Position numbers and translations under genes: made by a program. This document shows positions 1 to 8,026 of a stretch of DNA of 64,000 bases, one piece after another. Source of the stretch: Bacillus sp. MUM 116 (lineage in GTDB: Bacteria > Bacillota > Bacilli > Bacillales > Cytobacillaceae); assembly GCF_001866655.1 (NCBI RefSeq), contig NZ_MLYR01000002.1, positions 19,558 through 83,557 of the forward strand. The letters run 5' to 3'. Each line of letters opens with the position of its first letter. The first letter of the stretch is position 1. The notes below the pieces were generated by a model, which worked only from the letters and a program-made list of their open reading frames with translations, was not told the origin of the DNA and made no database searches.

Positions 1-66
1 CCATTTTAAATAATATCCCATTTTTACTCGTACTCTTTAACATCAGTATTTTAATTTTAAAAAAAT

Positions 67-159
67 TTATAAATTATAATTTAATGGTATGGGGTATGGG
101 TGCGAGTGTGGATAGCCATATCCGTAGCCTGGAGCACCAAGACCTGGATAAAAACCCAT
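67..159 (-). CDS. Short Gly/Pro/Tyr/His-rich peptide, possibly with a damaged start
   Basis: The minus strand reads a 30-residue peptide beginning MGFYPGLGAPGYGYGYPHSH and ending in a Pro-rich tail, a composition typical of small Bacillus spore-coat-like peptides. The frame stays open upstream through W-N-N-Y-E-S-C-C-C, so the true start may lie earlier. Upstream the DNA reads ATGGAATAAT; loss of one G would give ATG AAT AAT TAT in frame, so the start may be frameshifted. A strong AAGGAGG lies about 40 bases further up, too far to serve the visible ATG. No function is assigned. Confidence 0.3.
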   Translation of the reverse strand: MGFYPGLGAPGYGYGYPHSHPYPIPLNYNL

Positions 160-407
160 ACAGCAGCATGATTCATAATTATTCCATATAAGGAAAAGAT
201 AAATACAGACCCACTTATTAAGATTTCCCCCCTCCTTAACTGGTCTTTTTTAGAACCAATCTATACACCGCGAATGGTGGACTTAAGATTATTCTCATTC
301 AGCAATCAATCACAATAAACATAAACTTAAAGGGCATAAAACCCTAAATATTTCCACATGAGTAAAAGCGAAAAAAATGATTGACATAAGAACCGGAGGA
401 AGGGCTA

Positions 408-1507
408 ATGGAACAAATAGTGCCTGAAAAAGCAAAAATATCGCCTTTTTTAGTTTTTTTTCTGATCCATAAGATGCAAGTTGGCGTAGGGGTTCTTGGC
501 TTCCAGCGTATTATCGCATTAACTGCAGGATACGATGCATGGATTGCCGTTATAATTTCCGGTTTAAGCATCCATATCATTCTATGGATGCTGTACAAAA
601 TCGCCGAAACAGCAGATGGCGATATAATGACAGCTCATACCGTCATATTTGGAAATAAAATGGGCAAACTCATATCCCTACCATTTGTTATCTATTATCT
701 TGTTAGCGCTGTCACTGTTCTTAGTAATTTTATAAAGGTCATTCAAGTGTGGATGTTTCCGGATCTTAGTACGTTTTGGTATTCTCTAGCTTTTTGTTGC
801 TTAACTACTTATATCGTTTTTGGAGGGATTAGAACCATAGCAGGTGTGGCGTTTTTTGGATTTGTTCTTCCCGCTTATTTAGTTTTCACTTTTCTATTTA
901 CGATACCTTATACGGATTTCAGGAACCTCCTTCCAATTTTTGACCACTCAATAAAGGATCTGGTTAAAGCATCTTATCAAATGTCCTTTACCTATTCTGG
1001 CTATTTGATACTTTTGTTTATTTATCCATTTATCAAAGAACCGAAAAAATCAAAAAAATGGGCTCATCTGGCTGTTCTTCTTGCTATGATTGCCTATACA
1101 TTTCTTACAATTTTAACCTTTGCTTATATTCTGAAGGACAGTTGCAAAAAAACATATGGCCAACCTTAACGATGTGGAAAATAGTAGAGATGCCTTTCGT
1201 TGAGAGATTTGAATACATTGGTATTGCCACTTGGACTATTGTCCTTCTTCCTAATTTTTGTATTTCCTTTTGGTGTACCAGCCGTATTATAAAAAAGGTG
1301 GCCAACTTGAAGCAAAAATATGGGGTTCTTTTGATATTTATGCTTGTATTAATTATCATTTATTTTTTAAAGACAGGGCAACAAATTTATACGTTAACTA
1401 ACTATATAGGAAAAATAGGATTTATTATAGATTATGGATACATTCCTTTACTCTTTTTTCTAATATTGATTGTGAAGAGAGTAAAGAAAAAATATAGAAC
1501 ATCATGA
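408..1507 (+). pseudogene. Spore germination permease, GerAB/GerKB family, frameshifted
   Basis: This is a membrane subunit of a germinant receptor (GerAB family, APC-type fold, usually about 365 residues). The first frame (408-1169, 253 aa) covers the N-terminal two thirds, including the PF.EP loop after helix 6. The reading continues in the next frame from about 1118 with the typical QLQKNIWPTLTMWKIVEMPF segment and the last helices, ending at 1507. The switch falls near 1115-1130, so the gene is broken unless this is a sequencing error. The Shine-Dalgarno GGAGGAAGGG precedes the ATG. No gerAA or gerAC partner is nearby. A second, intact homologue lies at 44980-46095. Confidence 0.85.
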
Positions 1508-1829
1508 TACCTATTTTTACATGGGAAAAATAAAAAAACTTCCACACCATTTTACGTCACCCTTGAAAAAGGGGTACCCAGCAGTGATTATGATAACTGA
1601 CACATGTTCAAGTCTTGAAAGCTCGTATGTTCTTGTTTTACCAGCGGCATCATTGAACAGCTTGTTTCAATTGTTATTTAACAAACCTGCCACGTTAGTG
1701 GAACAAGAAAAAAAGGGCTGCCGCAGCAATCCCTTGTTCAACTTAAGCACCCGTTACTTTAAGTACAACATTTCACAATCTTACTGCTAAAGAAAGCTAC
1801 CCTTATTTGAAAAATCGCAACTGTTGAAG
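1508..1829. repeat. Gene-free stretch with one composite hairpin repeat (about 1680-1783)
   Basis: The right part carries a full copy of the dispersed repeat: the CTGCC hairpin unit, a GGGCTGCCGCAGCAATCCC stem-loop, then the GCACCCGTTA...TTTCACAATC unit. The left part (1510-1680) has an open frame on the plus strand, but I see no ribosome site or family and treat it as non-coding or decayed. Confidence 0.6.
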
Positions 1830-2129
1830 TTACACCAACGTAAATGATCCTAATAAAAACATTATTGAAATAACAGTTCCAATAACAAAAAGCATTGTCA
1901 AATTAGTTCTTAATACCTTGTTTCCATTGGCTGTTTTGTTAATAAAACTTTTTACCAATAACCCAATAACCAAACTTGAAGTAATCATTAAAATAAAAAT
2001 CATAATAAATTGAGAATTAGGAAAGGTAAATTGCATTGTTGAATCCATCAAAGTTGATATAAAAAGATAGTTAAGTAAAGCAAAGATTACTACATATGAA
2101 ATGACATAAATAAAATTTCTTTTTCTCAA
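1830..2129 (-). CDS. Small membrane protein, unknown function
   Basis: A 99-residue protein with a basic N-terminus (RKRNFIY) and three predicted membrane helices. I place the start at a TTG because AGGAGG sits seven bases upstream, although the frame is open further back. There is no recognisable domain. It stands alone: the repeat with the 21-bp inverted arms begins about 40 bases upstream of the start. I do not recognise the family. Confidence 0.6.
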   Translation of the reverse strand: MRKRNFIYVISYVVIFALLNYLFISTLMDSTMQFTFPNSQFIMIFILMITSSLVIGLLVKSFINKTANGNKVLRTNLTMLFVIGTVISIMFLLGSFTLV

Positions 2130-2169
2130 AACATCTCCTCCTATTTTTACCAATATTTTACCACAAAAA

Positions 2170-2365
2170 GTCAATTTCTTATTGCACTAACCTGCCCCTT
2201 TAGTGCAATAAGAAATTGACAGCTTGATCTTTAACTCTTGCACCCGTTAGTTTAAGTGATAATCTTCACAATCTTTTTTTACCTTAACAAAATCTAATCC
2301 CTTAATGTGTAGGGGAATATCAAAAAGACGCCTTCTTACTAAAGAAAAGCGCCCGATTGTTGAAC
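2170..2365. repeat. Composite repeat, long form with modules A, B and C
   Basis: Positions 2170-2190 and 2200-2220 are perfect 21-bp inverted arms around the loop CCTGCCCCT. They are followed by a CTCTTGCACCCGTTAGTTTAAG unit and then by module C (AATCTAATCCCTTAATGTG ... AAGACGCCTTCTTACTAAAG ... GCGCCC). Module C recurs near 4330-4425 and 42450-42530. This is one of the clearest members of the family. Confidence 0.8.
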
Positions 2366-2465
2366 ATCGTTTTTGGTTATATTAGATTACCCACATGTCT
2401 TTCCAAATGCGCGGCATGCCTACTCCAACTTCAACTGTAAGGATACCGGTTGAATGATTTCCACT

Positions 2466-2933
2466 TTATCTTACTTTCTTTGACTCTTCGTGAAGTATAG
2501 CTCGACTGCGGGTTACAAAGTCAAAAAGAAATTTAATCTCCTGATTATTATATTTTTCGAATAGTTCTCTCATAGATTGGCTAAAAGAAGCGAAGAGAGG
2601 GAGAATCTCTTTCTCCACTTTTTGAAGATGTACATTAATGATGACCCTTCTGCGGTCGTTCGGATCTTTATCCCTATACACATAACTAGCTTTTTCAAGC
2701 CTGTCAATCACGCCAGTAACAGTTCCTGTCGTAAATCCAGTCATTTCGGCCAGCTTGCCAGCAGTCATCGGATAGTTCCGTAAGATAATATCCAGACATT
2801 TGTGATCTGTCGAATTTAAACCCAGTCTTTCAGCAACGTTTTGATGGAACATGATGGTTTCCGTGCTGAAGTTCCTCAATTCTTCATTAAATAATTCTAA
2901 TAATTGTTCCCTCGAAAAATTTTCTTTTAACAT
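2466..2933 (-). CDS. MarR-family transcriptional regulator
   Basis: A 155-residue winged-helix repressor. The HTH region reads LAEMTGFTTGTVTGVIDRLE, followed by the wing DKDPNDRRRVIINV, the standard MarR signature. I chose the ATG preceded by GGAGG at eight bases; the longer frame has no ribosome site. It is divergent from the DUF6022-like gene at 3129. The region between them holds repeated ACGAGATAAGA sequences, so it probably represses itself and that neighbour; this is inference. The ligand is unknown. Confidence 0.88.
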   Translation of the reverse strand: MLKENFSREQLLELFNEELRNFSTETIMFHQNVAERLGLNSTDHKCLDIILRNYPMTAGKLAEMTGFTTGTVTGVIDRLEKASYVYRDKDPNDRRRVIINVHLQKVEKEILPLFASFSQSMRELFEKYNNQEIKFLFDFVTRSRAILHEESKKVR

Positions 2934-2960
2934 TTTGAAAACCTCCGCATATAAATAATA

Positions 2961-2998
2961 TATCTCACGAGATAAGACATTTAGTAAACGAGATAAGA
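2961..2998. promoter_or_regulatory. Candidate MarR operator in divergent promoter
   Basis: TATCTCACGAGATA (2961-2974) is a near-perfect dyad. ACGAGATAAGA occurs twice, at 2967-2977 and 2988-2998, exactly 21 bp apart. ATAAGACAT (2972-2980) recurs inverted as ATGTCTTAT at 3080-3088, just ahead of the divergent gene. The placement between regulator and neighbour suggests binding sites for the adjacent MarR protein. Confidence 0.55.
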
Positions 2999-3128
2999 TT
3001 CTTATTAACCATAATATATTCAAAAACTACAGTAATAGTTCAAATGTATTGCACATTATTAGCAATCGTTTGACGCAGATGTCTTATATAAGTGGGAGAA
3101 AAAAAATAAATTGAGAGGTGTTTTTTCA

Positions 3129-3848
3129 ATGAATTCACTGAAAGAAGTTCTTTCGCAAAATAAAGGGATTACTATTCATACGCTTGCAAATTTCATGCAG
3201 CAATATACTCGGAATAATTGGAAATCCGTATTGCAAGAATATCAATCAGAGTTTCAGGATGCATTTGATAAGTCAGGGGAATTTGCCTATGGTATCTTCG
3301 GACGTAAGTTGTTCGGTCCTTTGATCAAGGAAATTGAGGGTGAAGGGTTTGTCTTGGAGTCTGATCATTTGGCTTCTTCCGTGGAGTATTGGGGGCCGCC
3401 GGAAGAACGGGAACGGTGCATGTGGCATTTTTGTAAACAAGCCAATGGTACTCCAATCGGGAGCTTGGTCACCCGTGTCTTTCACGATCATACGCAGTTT
3501 CGTATACCACGTTCACCTGATATCATAGCACTTGAGAAAACGGAAAAAAGCGAGATCGTCGAGGCGCTTTCCCGTGCTTCCACCCGCATCACCAAATATA
3601 ACGAATTCACTGGTACATTTTTAACAGAAAAAATCGACAATGACGAACAAAAGGAGCAAGGTTGGGAATACAGTGTTGAGGTCGGATTGGGAGATTATCT
3701 TGAAATCGATAACCCCGAAATGAGCGAGGGGATGCTTGACCATGCTCTTTCTCTTTGGGGACACAATAACTGGGAACTAACGTCAGTAGTTCCTTATCAG
3801 GGACGTCTAGTTGCGTTCTTTAAACGTCCTGTTTTCGGAAGAGAGTAG
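3129..3848 (+). CDS. DUF6022-like conserved protein
   Basis: A 239-residue soluble protein starting MNSLKEVLSQNKGITIHTLA. The ATG lies eight bases after GAGAGGTG; the in-frame TTG upstream has no ribosome site of its own. The central WGPPEERERCMW segment and RVFHDHTQFRIPR motif look like the family I know as DUF6022 in Bacilli, recalled rather than searched. There is no signal peptide or membrane helix. It is divergent from the MarR gene and probably its target. Its GC content is slightly higher than the neighbouring intergenic DNA. Confidence 0.65.
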   Translation: MNSLKEVLSQNKGITIHTLANFMQQYTRNNWKSVLQEYQSEFQDAFDKSGEFAYGIFGRKLFGPLIKEIEGEGFVLESDHLASSVEYWGPPEERERCMWHFCKQANGTPIGSLVTRVFHDHTQFRIPRSPDIIALEKTEKSEIVEALSRASTRITKYNEFTGTFLTEKIDNDEQKEQGWEYSVEVGLGDYLEIDNPEMSEGMLDHALSLWGHNNWELTSVVPYQGRLVAFFKRPVFGRE

Positions 3849-4528
3849 AAATTAAAAGTAAGCATGTAGTTACCTGCCTTCTAAGATGTAGTACCATGGG
3901 AATTAAATGACTCTGTTTGTTACTTTAATCAATAAAAACGACCGCTCAGCAGATTCTTGCTCGCAGGAAAACTGCGAAAGTCATTTCGGTAAGCAGATTT
4001 CAGTTGATTACACGGTTACTGTTTCTACCTAAAATTGTAGCTAACCCCCTCGATATCTTCCACTCCTTGACGTATGGGTATCTTAGGGGTTCGCTTATAT
4101 TTTTTATTGACGTACAATTTACCCCAAAAAGCTTAATCCTTGTCAATCCTTTTTAAAGTAAAAGTACACAACTTAAATACGTGATCTTCAACAATCTGGC
4201 CCGATTGTTGAATAAAAGCAAATGACGATTGTTCAACTAAACTGTCACGTTAGTGGAACAAGAAAAGCTGCCCAATGGCAGCTGGTTCTTAAACATAAGC
4301 ACCCTATAGTTTAAGTAGAAACCTTCACAATCTCTTACACACTTTAACATAATCCAATCCCATAAATGTATTTTTCTAGAATCACATTACAAAAAGACGC
4401 GTTCTTTTAAAGAAAAGCGCCCTATTCCAGAATTACTCAGGTCGTTGAAACGTGTTCACACCTTATTACATTAGCACTCTTTTAATTGAAAAATTTTATA
4501 AAAATATACAAGACCCCCAGACGAGTAA
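3849..4528. repeat. Long intergenic stretch; composite repeat at about 4186-4425, rest unexplained
   Basis: From 4186 the stretch holds a long-form repeat: a GATTGTTGAA unit, a CTAA-CTGTCACG-TTAG hairpin, GCTGCCCAATGGCAGC as a perfect small stem, GCACCCTATAGTTTAAG and module C. The portion 3900-4150 has short open frames on both strands and may be an old transposase remnant, but I could not match it to any family. Confidence 0.6.
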
Positions 4529-5041
4529 TCATGAAGTTTGGGGCATGAATAGGTAAAGTCCATAATCTTGCATCGCGGAGATGTGTCCCATTTGCCGTAA
4601 CATGGTAGCTATATTCCCACGATGATAAGATCCGTGAGTGACAACATGTAGCACCAATTCAGAAACAGAAGTTTCAAGCAACCCAGCATAGGGGTTATCA
4701 ACTACAATCACCTTATCAATATCTTCTTGACTGTTTAGAAGTGCTTTGTAACGTTCAGATAAGTCTAAAAAGATCTTTTTCATTTCCTCAATACTTTTTG
4801 TTTCCGCCTGTTCTCTTAACTGATCTTCATGTGCCAATGCTTCATTCATGCTTTTACCTGAAATAATGTCAAACCATGTGTAATCTGAGGCATAAATGTG
4901 AGACAACACCTTTGATATTGAAGAAAAGCCTGTTTGAATTTCCTTATGATAAATGTCTTGCGGCAGTTCTTTTAAACGATCAATTATAACTCCATTTGCC
5001 CATGCGTGGTAGCCGTACATTTTTAATGCGGGATGCGTCAT
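4529..5041 (-). CDS. DinB-family protein
   Basis: A 170-residue four-helix-bundle protein of the DinB/YfiT group. Members bind a metal through three histidines, visible here in LSHIYASDYTWF and HVVTHGSYHRGNIATMLR. The family includes bacillithiol- and mycothiol-dependent S-transferases and many members of unknown role, so a thiol-transferase function is possible but not shown. AAAGGAGG precedes the ATG. It is monocistronic, flanked by repeats on both sides. Confidence 0.85.
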   Translation of the reverse strand: MTHPALKMYGYHAWANGVIIDRLKELPQDIYHKEIQTGFSSISKVLSHIYASDYTWFDIISGKSMNEALAHEDQLREQAETKSIEEMKKIFLDLSERYKALLNSQEDIDKVIVVDNPYAGLLETSVSELVLHVVTHGSYHRGNIATMLRQMGHISAMQDYGLYLFMPQTS

Positions 5042-5204
5042 TTTAAATTTCCTCCTTTTTTCATTATCTTGTATTTTTTAATTGATACCTAATGATAAAT
5101 AACTTGCTTACAAATTCTGGAGTAAATATAATTATTCTGTTTTAATTACAAAAATCCTTTTACAACTTAACTGCAGTTAGCTGATAAGCCCTATTGAATT
5201 AAAT

Positions 5205-5290
5205 GGTCCGATTGCTGAACAAAGATTAATCTGGACTCTTCCACTAAACTGCCCCTTTAGTTTAAGTGCAAACCTTCACATTCCCTTACT
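5205..5290. repeat. Composite repeat, short form
   Basis: The CACTAAACTGCCCCTTTAG core runs straight into TTTAAGTGCAAACCTTCAC, without the internal GC-rich stem-loop seen in long copies. This is what recombination between the two CCCGTTAGTTTAAG-like halves of a long copy would leave. It lies in the 5042-5455 gap ahead of abrB, which otherwise holds only the abrB leader. Confidence 0.65.
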
Positions 5291-5455
5291 GACTCATGAA
5301 TAAATATATTTTTTCATCAAATTCTAATGTAATTTTAAATTTATAATAATTGACCGATATGGGAACGGATGGTATCGTGAATTTGAAAGAAATTTGTCGA
5401 ATAATAGTGAATTCCAAAATAGAAATAGATCATAAACAGAGAGAGGCTTAAAGAA

Positions 5456-5740
5456 ATGAAATCTACTGGTATTGTTCGTAAAGTTGATGAATTAGGACGC
5501 ATGGTTATTCCAATCGAATTAAGACGTACACTTGATATCGCTGAAAAAGATGCGCTCGAAATTTATGTTGATGAAGACAAAATTATCTTAAAAAAATATA
5601 AACCAAATATGACTTGTGCTATTACCGGTGAAGTTTCTGACGATAATTATCAGCTTGCCGGTGGAAAATTAATTCTCAGTCGCGAAGGCGCAGAGCACCT
5701 TTTGAAAGAAATTATGGCAAGCTTTGAATTAGCAAAATAA
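5456..5740 (+). CDS. abrB: AbrB-family transition-state regulator
   Basis: A 94-residue DNA-binding protein. The N-terminal half (KSTGIVRKVDELGRMVIPIELRRTLDI) is the swapped-hairpin AbrB domain. The C-terminal half (KPNMTCAITGEVSDDNYQLAGGKLILSREGAEHLL) is the multimerisation region. Length and sequence match B. subtilis AbrB closely, including the cysteine after NMT. AbrB represses stationary-phase and sporulation genes during growth. A terminator follows. The usual neighbour metS is absent, so this may be an additional paralogue; I cannot tell from the window. Confidence 0.9.
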   Translation: MKSTGIVRKVDELGRMVIPIELRRTLDIAEKDALEIYVDEDKIILKKYKPNMTCAITGEVSDDNYQLAGGKLILSREGAEHLLKEIMASFELAK

Positions 5741-5753
5741 TATAGATTAAAAT

Positions 5754-5789
5754 AAAAAGGCTCTAGAATCTTTGATTCGAGAGCTTTTT
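5754..5789 (+). terminator. Terminator of abrB
   Basis: AAAAAGGCTCT-GAATC pairs with GATTC-AGAGC and is followed by TTTTT, directly after the abrB stop. Confidence 0.85.
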
Positions 5790-5817
5790 GTTTTATAGGA
5801 CATATATGACCGTTCCT

Positions 5818-5925
5818 CAGCTAACCTGCTCCAGTTAGCACAAGAAGAAAGCCGCCAAAAAAGGCAGCTGGATCTTAACCTCTTGCACCCGTTAGCTTAA
5901 GTACATTGTTTCACAATCTTTGTCA
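5818..5925. repeat. Composite repeat, long form
   Basis: The arms GCTAA and TTAGC surround CCTGCTCCAG, where other copies have ACTAA/TTAGT, so both arms changed together. Then come a GCCGCCAAAAAAGGCAGC stem, CTTGCACCCGTTAGCTTAAG and TTTCACAATC. Confidence 0.7.
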
Positions 5926-5946
5926 CGATAAAAGGCGATAGTTGTA

Positions 5947-6303
5947 TCATTCCTTTCGATAGGCTGAACAGTGTTCATCGGAGATACGGAAATTTTCCTT
6001 ACCTGTTAAAGCTGCTACTTCAACTAATTTATGACAAAGTCTATCCCATACAGCAATCGTATTTAAAGATACCCAATCAATATTTCCTCTTGCAATCCGA
6101 AAGGAAAAATAATCATTATCGGTTGTTACCAAGACCTGTTTATAGGTTAATTGCTTGTTCTTAAGGTTCTTAATTCCCAAAACAAAGTCCAGCTTTTCTC
6201 CTTTTGGCATTTGGATAATCCGTGCTACAAACGCTCCATTATCATTCTTCTTTGTTTTATAAATCTTTTCTGTCTCTATTTTTAGTTCTGGTTTACCCCT
6301 CAT
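5947..6303 (-). CDS. Hypothetical protein
   Basis: A 118-residue soluble protein beginning MRGKPELKIETEKIYKTKK. The ATG follows GAGGGAGAGATT, a good ribosome site. There is no signal peptide, membrane helix or motif I recognise. The composition is mixed alpha/beta with two cysteines, in RLCHKL and DEHCSAY. It lies alone between a repeat and a strong hairpin. Function unknown. Confidence 0.6.
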   Translation of the reverse strand: MRGKPELKIETEKIYKTKKNDNGAFVARIIQMPKGEKLDFVLGIKNLKNKQLTYKQVLVTTDNDYFSFRIARGNIDWVSLNTIAVWDRLCHKLVEVAALTGKENFRISDEHCSAYRKE

Positions 6304-6332
6304 AATCTCTCCCTCAAGGAAATACCAATACT

Positions 6333-6378
6333 AAAAAGCCCAACTTCTCCGTAAATTTACAGAAAGGTTGGGCTTTTT
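6333..6378. terminator. Strong bidirectional hairpin
   Basis: AAAAAGCCCAAC pairs with GTTGGGCTTTTT across a 22-base loop. It lies upstream of the 5947-6303 gene, so it ends transcription of whatever once lay to its right on the minus strand, such as the SDR fragment at 6562. Confidence 0.8.
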
Positions 6379-6414
6379 CGTTATTCATGTGAAAATGTAT
6401 ACTTTCTTACCTTC

Positions 6415-6498
6415 TTAGAAAAGCGGACACGGCTCTCCTTTGCTTCTGCCAAAGGTTATTCTGCTGAAGGAGCAGGCCGTGAGAGCTAGACATCAACA
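6415..6498. repeat. Structured intergenic element with CTAGC tail
   Basis: CACGG...CTCCTT pairs with AAGGAG...CCGTG, and the right side ends in GAGAGCTAGACA. It is GC-richer than its surroundings. It resembles the CTAGCTC-containing intergenic hairpin repeats common in Bacillaceae, but only one copy is seen here. Confidence 0.4.
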
Positions 6499-6561
6499 AG
6501 AAAAAGTTATACTCTCCTTTAGAAAAAAACCATTCTCTGGTAACATAAAATGGTCCTTTCA

Positions 6562-6768
6562 TCACACAAGCGGATGACCCCCGTTAATTTCAATCGTGCT
6601 TCCTGTCATGAACCGGTTTGTGACAACAAATTTCACGGCCTCCGCGATATCGCGAGGTCTTCCGGTGTTTTTTGCAGGCAAGCGTGAGGCAATTTGTTTG
6701 TAATAGTCTTGACGCTCCTTTTCATCCATATGGCCGTATGCCGGGTTCCCTTTGAGGGTATTATTATT
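6562..6768 (-). pseudogene. C-terminal fragment of a short-chain dehydrogenase (SDR)
   Basis: The minus strand reads KGNPAYGHMDEKERQDYYKQIASRLPAKN, then TGRPRDIAEAVKFVVTNRFM, then TGSTIEINGGHPLV and a stop. The GRP.DIA..V.F......TG..I.INGG pattern is the classical SDR C-terminus. No catalytic Tyr-x3-Lys or Rossmann part precedes it, and the frame dies upstream of about 6768. It is one of four SDR fragments in this window. Confidence 0.8.
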
Positions 6769-6854
6769 GTTATTGTCGAAAGTAACGGATATTAAGCTTG
6801 CTAAACAAGAACCGAATTGAATTACAATATAATGTCAAAGGAAATGTTTATATG

Positions 6855-7061
6855 TTATAAAGTATTCATTATTAATATCAACCAAAAAAAAATTAATATA
6901 TTTGTTAAGTCGCTATTAATACTATTAAGTGAATCACCTGCCTTTTTAATTTTATATATTTGAAATTTCAAAAGACTTATTTGTATCAATCCGACCACTA
7001 AAGCTATAATAATACCTAGGTTAGATTTTTGGAAGAAGGCACAAAAAGTAAACATAGTCAC
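6855..7061 (-). CDS. Possible small membrane protein
   Basis: An open frame of 68 codons with two hydrophobic stretches (IIIALVVGLIQISLL and ILIFFWLILIM). The first ATG has no clear ribosome site, so it may be a decayed gene. No family recognised. Confidence 0.25.
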   Translation of the reverse strand: MTMFTFCAFFQKSNLGIIIALVVGLIQISLLKFQIYKIKKAGDSLNSINSDLTNILIFFWLILIMNTL

Positions 7062-7124
7062 CTTTATGAAACCATGCAGAATAAGTGACTTTCATACACA
7101 TTTCTATAGAGGAGAGATTAGGAT

Positions 7125-7496
7125 ATGAATAATAATTGTACGGGAGACATTGAGGTTGCACTAGATATCATAGTTGGTAAATGGAAGCCAGTTATATTAT
7201 TTCACCTTATGATCAACGAAAAATTACGCTTTAGTGAACTTCAACGGGCTATTCCAGAAATCACTAAAAAAATGTTAACTTCTCAATTAAGAGAATTAGA
7301 ATATCATGACATCATTAATCGTAGAGTGTATCAACAAGTGCCTCCAAAGGTTGAATACTCAATGACTGAATACGGTCAGGGTTTAATACCAGTGTTAGTA
7401 TCTATGAGAAATTGGGGATTGAAACATCTTGAACATCTAGACGAATTATATGGAGAAGATCATAAACTAAAGGATTTTAAAAAAAACAGTAACTAA
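7125..7496 (+). CDS. HxlR-family transcriptional regulator
   Basis: A 123-residue winged-helix protein. The family signature is plain: IVGKWKPVILFHLM near the start, FSELQRAIPEITKKMLTSQLRELE in the HTH, and QVPPKVEYSMTEYG in the wing. HxlR proteins often answer to aldehydes, quinones or redox stress and control a divergent oxidoreductase. Here the leftward neighbour is only an SDR fragment, so the original target may have been lost. AGAGGAGAG precedes the ATG. It is similar to the YtcD-like protein at 34245. Confidence 0.9.
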   Translation: MNNNCTGDIEVALDIIVGKWKPVILFHLMINEKLRFSELQRAIPEITKKMLTSQLRELEYHDIINRRVYQQVPPKVEYSMTEYGQGLIPVLVSMRNWGLKHLEHLDELYGEDHKLKDFKKNSN

Positions 7497-7562
7497 TCAA
7501 CTTGATGGGATTAAACTAAAAAGGTTCACAAAAGGGGCTGTTGACAAACGAAGTTTTAATAA

Positions 7563-7607
7563 AAAAGCCGATAAATTACCACTGTATGTAGTTGTTTATC
7601 GGCTTTT
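7563..7607. terminator. Bidirectional terminator
   Basis: AAAAGCCGATAAA and TTTATCGGCTTTT form a 13-bp stem, 67 bases after the HxlR stop. The preceding GGGGCTGTTGACAAACG resembles insertion-sequence ends but has no partner here. Confidence 0.8.
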
Positions 7608-7654
7608 AGTATTCAATATGTTGTGCGGAGCAACAATGCTAAGGTATTGTCAAA

Positions 7655-7871
7655 TACTTTTTAAATATAGCCTGCATCTTCCCACTTACTTCTCTAAAGA
7701 AATCACCAGTTGATGCTTTTGCTTTAGCGTCTGGATTTTTAAAAACATAATTTATGGTGCTTCAGGCGGAGATTATATTTTAGTGGTACTGACATTTTCC
7801 CTTGCCAATCCTGGTGAACTTGAAAGTAGACATATTCCTACCATGAATCCCACACTTATCAATTTCTTCAT
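7655..7871 (-). pseudogene. Decayed gene for a small secreted protein
   Basis: A good ribosome site (GGAGAGAG) precedes MKKLISVGFMVGICLLSSSP, a convincing signal peptide. The frame stops after 30 codons at 7779, just past GLARGKCQYH. One base fewer in the GGGG run would give ARENVSTTKI. Further on, the same strand reads NYVFKNPDAKAKASTGDFFR followed by EVSGKMQAIFKKYL, which looks like continued coding. I infer a secreted protein of perhaps 70 residues broken by frameshifts. A Phr-like signalling peptide is possible but not supported by any motif. Confidence 0.4.
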
Positions 7872-7952
7872 ACATCTCTCTCCTTAGAAATACTATTCGT
7901 CTATATTAGTATTTGTATCAGAGATGAGAAATACAATTTTTGTAATCCTTAT

Positions 7953-8015
7953 TAAGCTAACCTGCCCCTTTACTTAAATAAGAAAAGGTGATTACTCCTT
8001 GGTTCAGTAATCACC
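7953..8015. repeat. Repeat module A joined to a private hairpin
   Basis: The AGCTAACCTGCCCCTTTA core is followed by GGTGATTACT/AGTAATCACC (7987-8015). This hairpin is likely the terminator of the minus-strand UPF0158 gene. It differs entirely from the GCTGCC-type stems of other copies. Confidence 0.6.
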
Positions 8016-8026
8016 CACTGTCATAC

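Noticed and set aside
1521..1790. 89-residue open frame on the plus strand
   Set aside because: It runs through the composite repeat, has no ribosome site and matches no family.
7530..7560. Insertion-sequence end GGGGCTGTTGACAAACG
   Set aside because: No inverse partner or transposase was found within the window.
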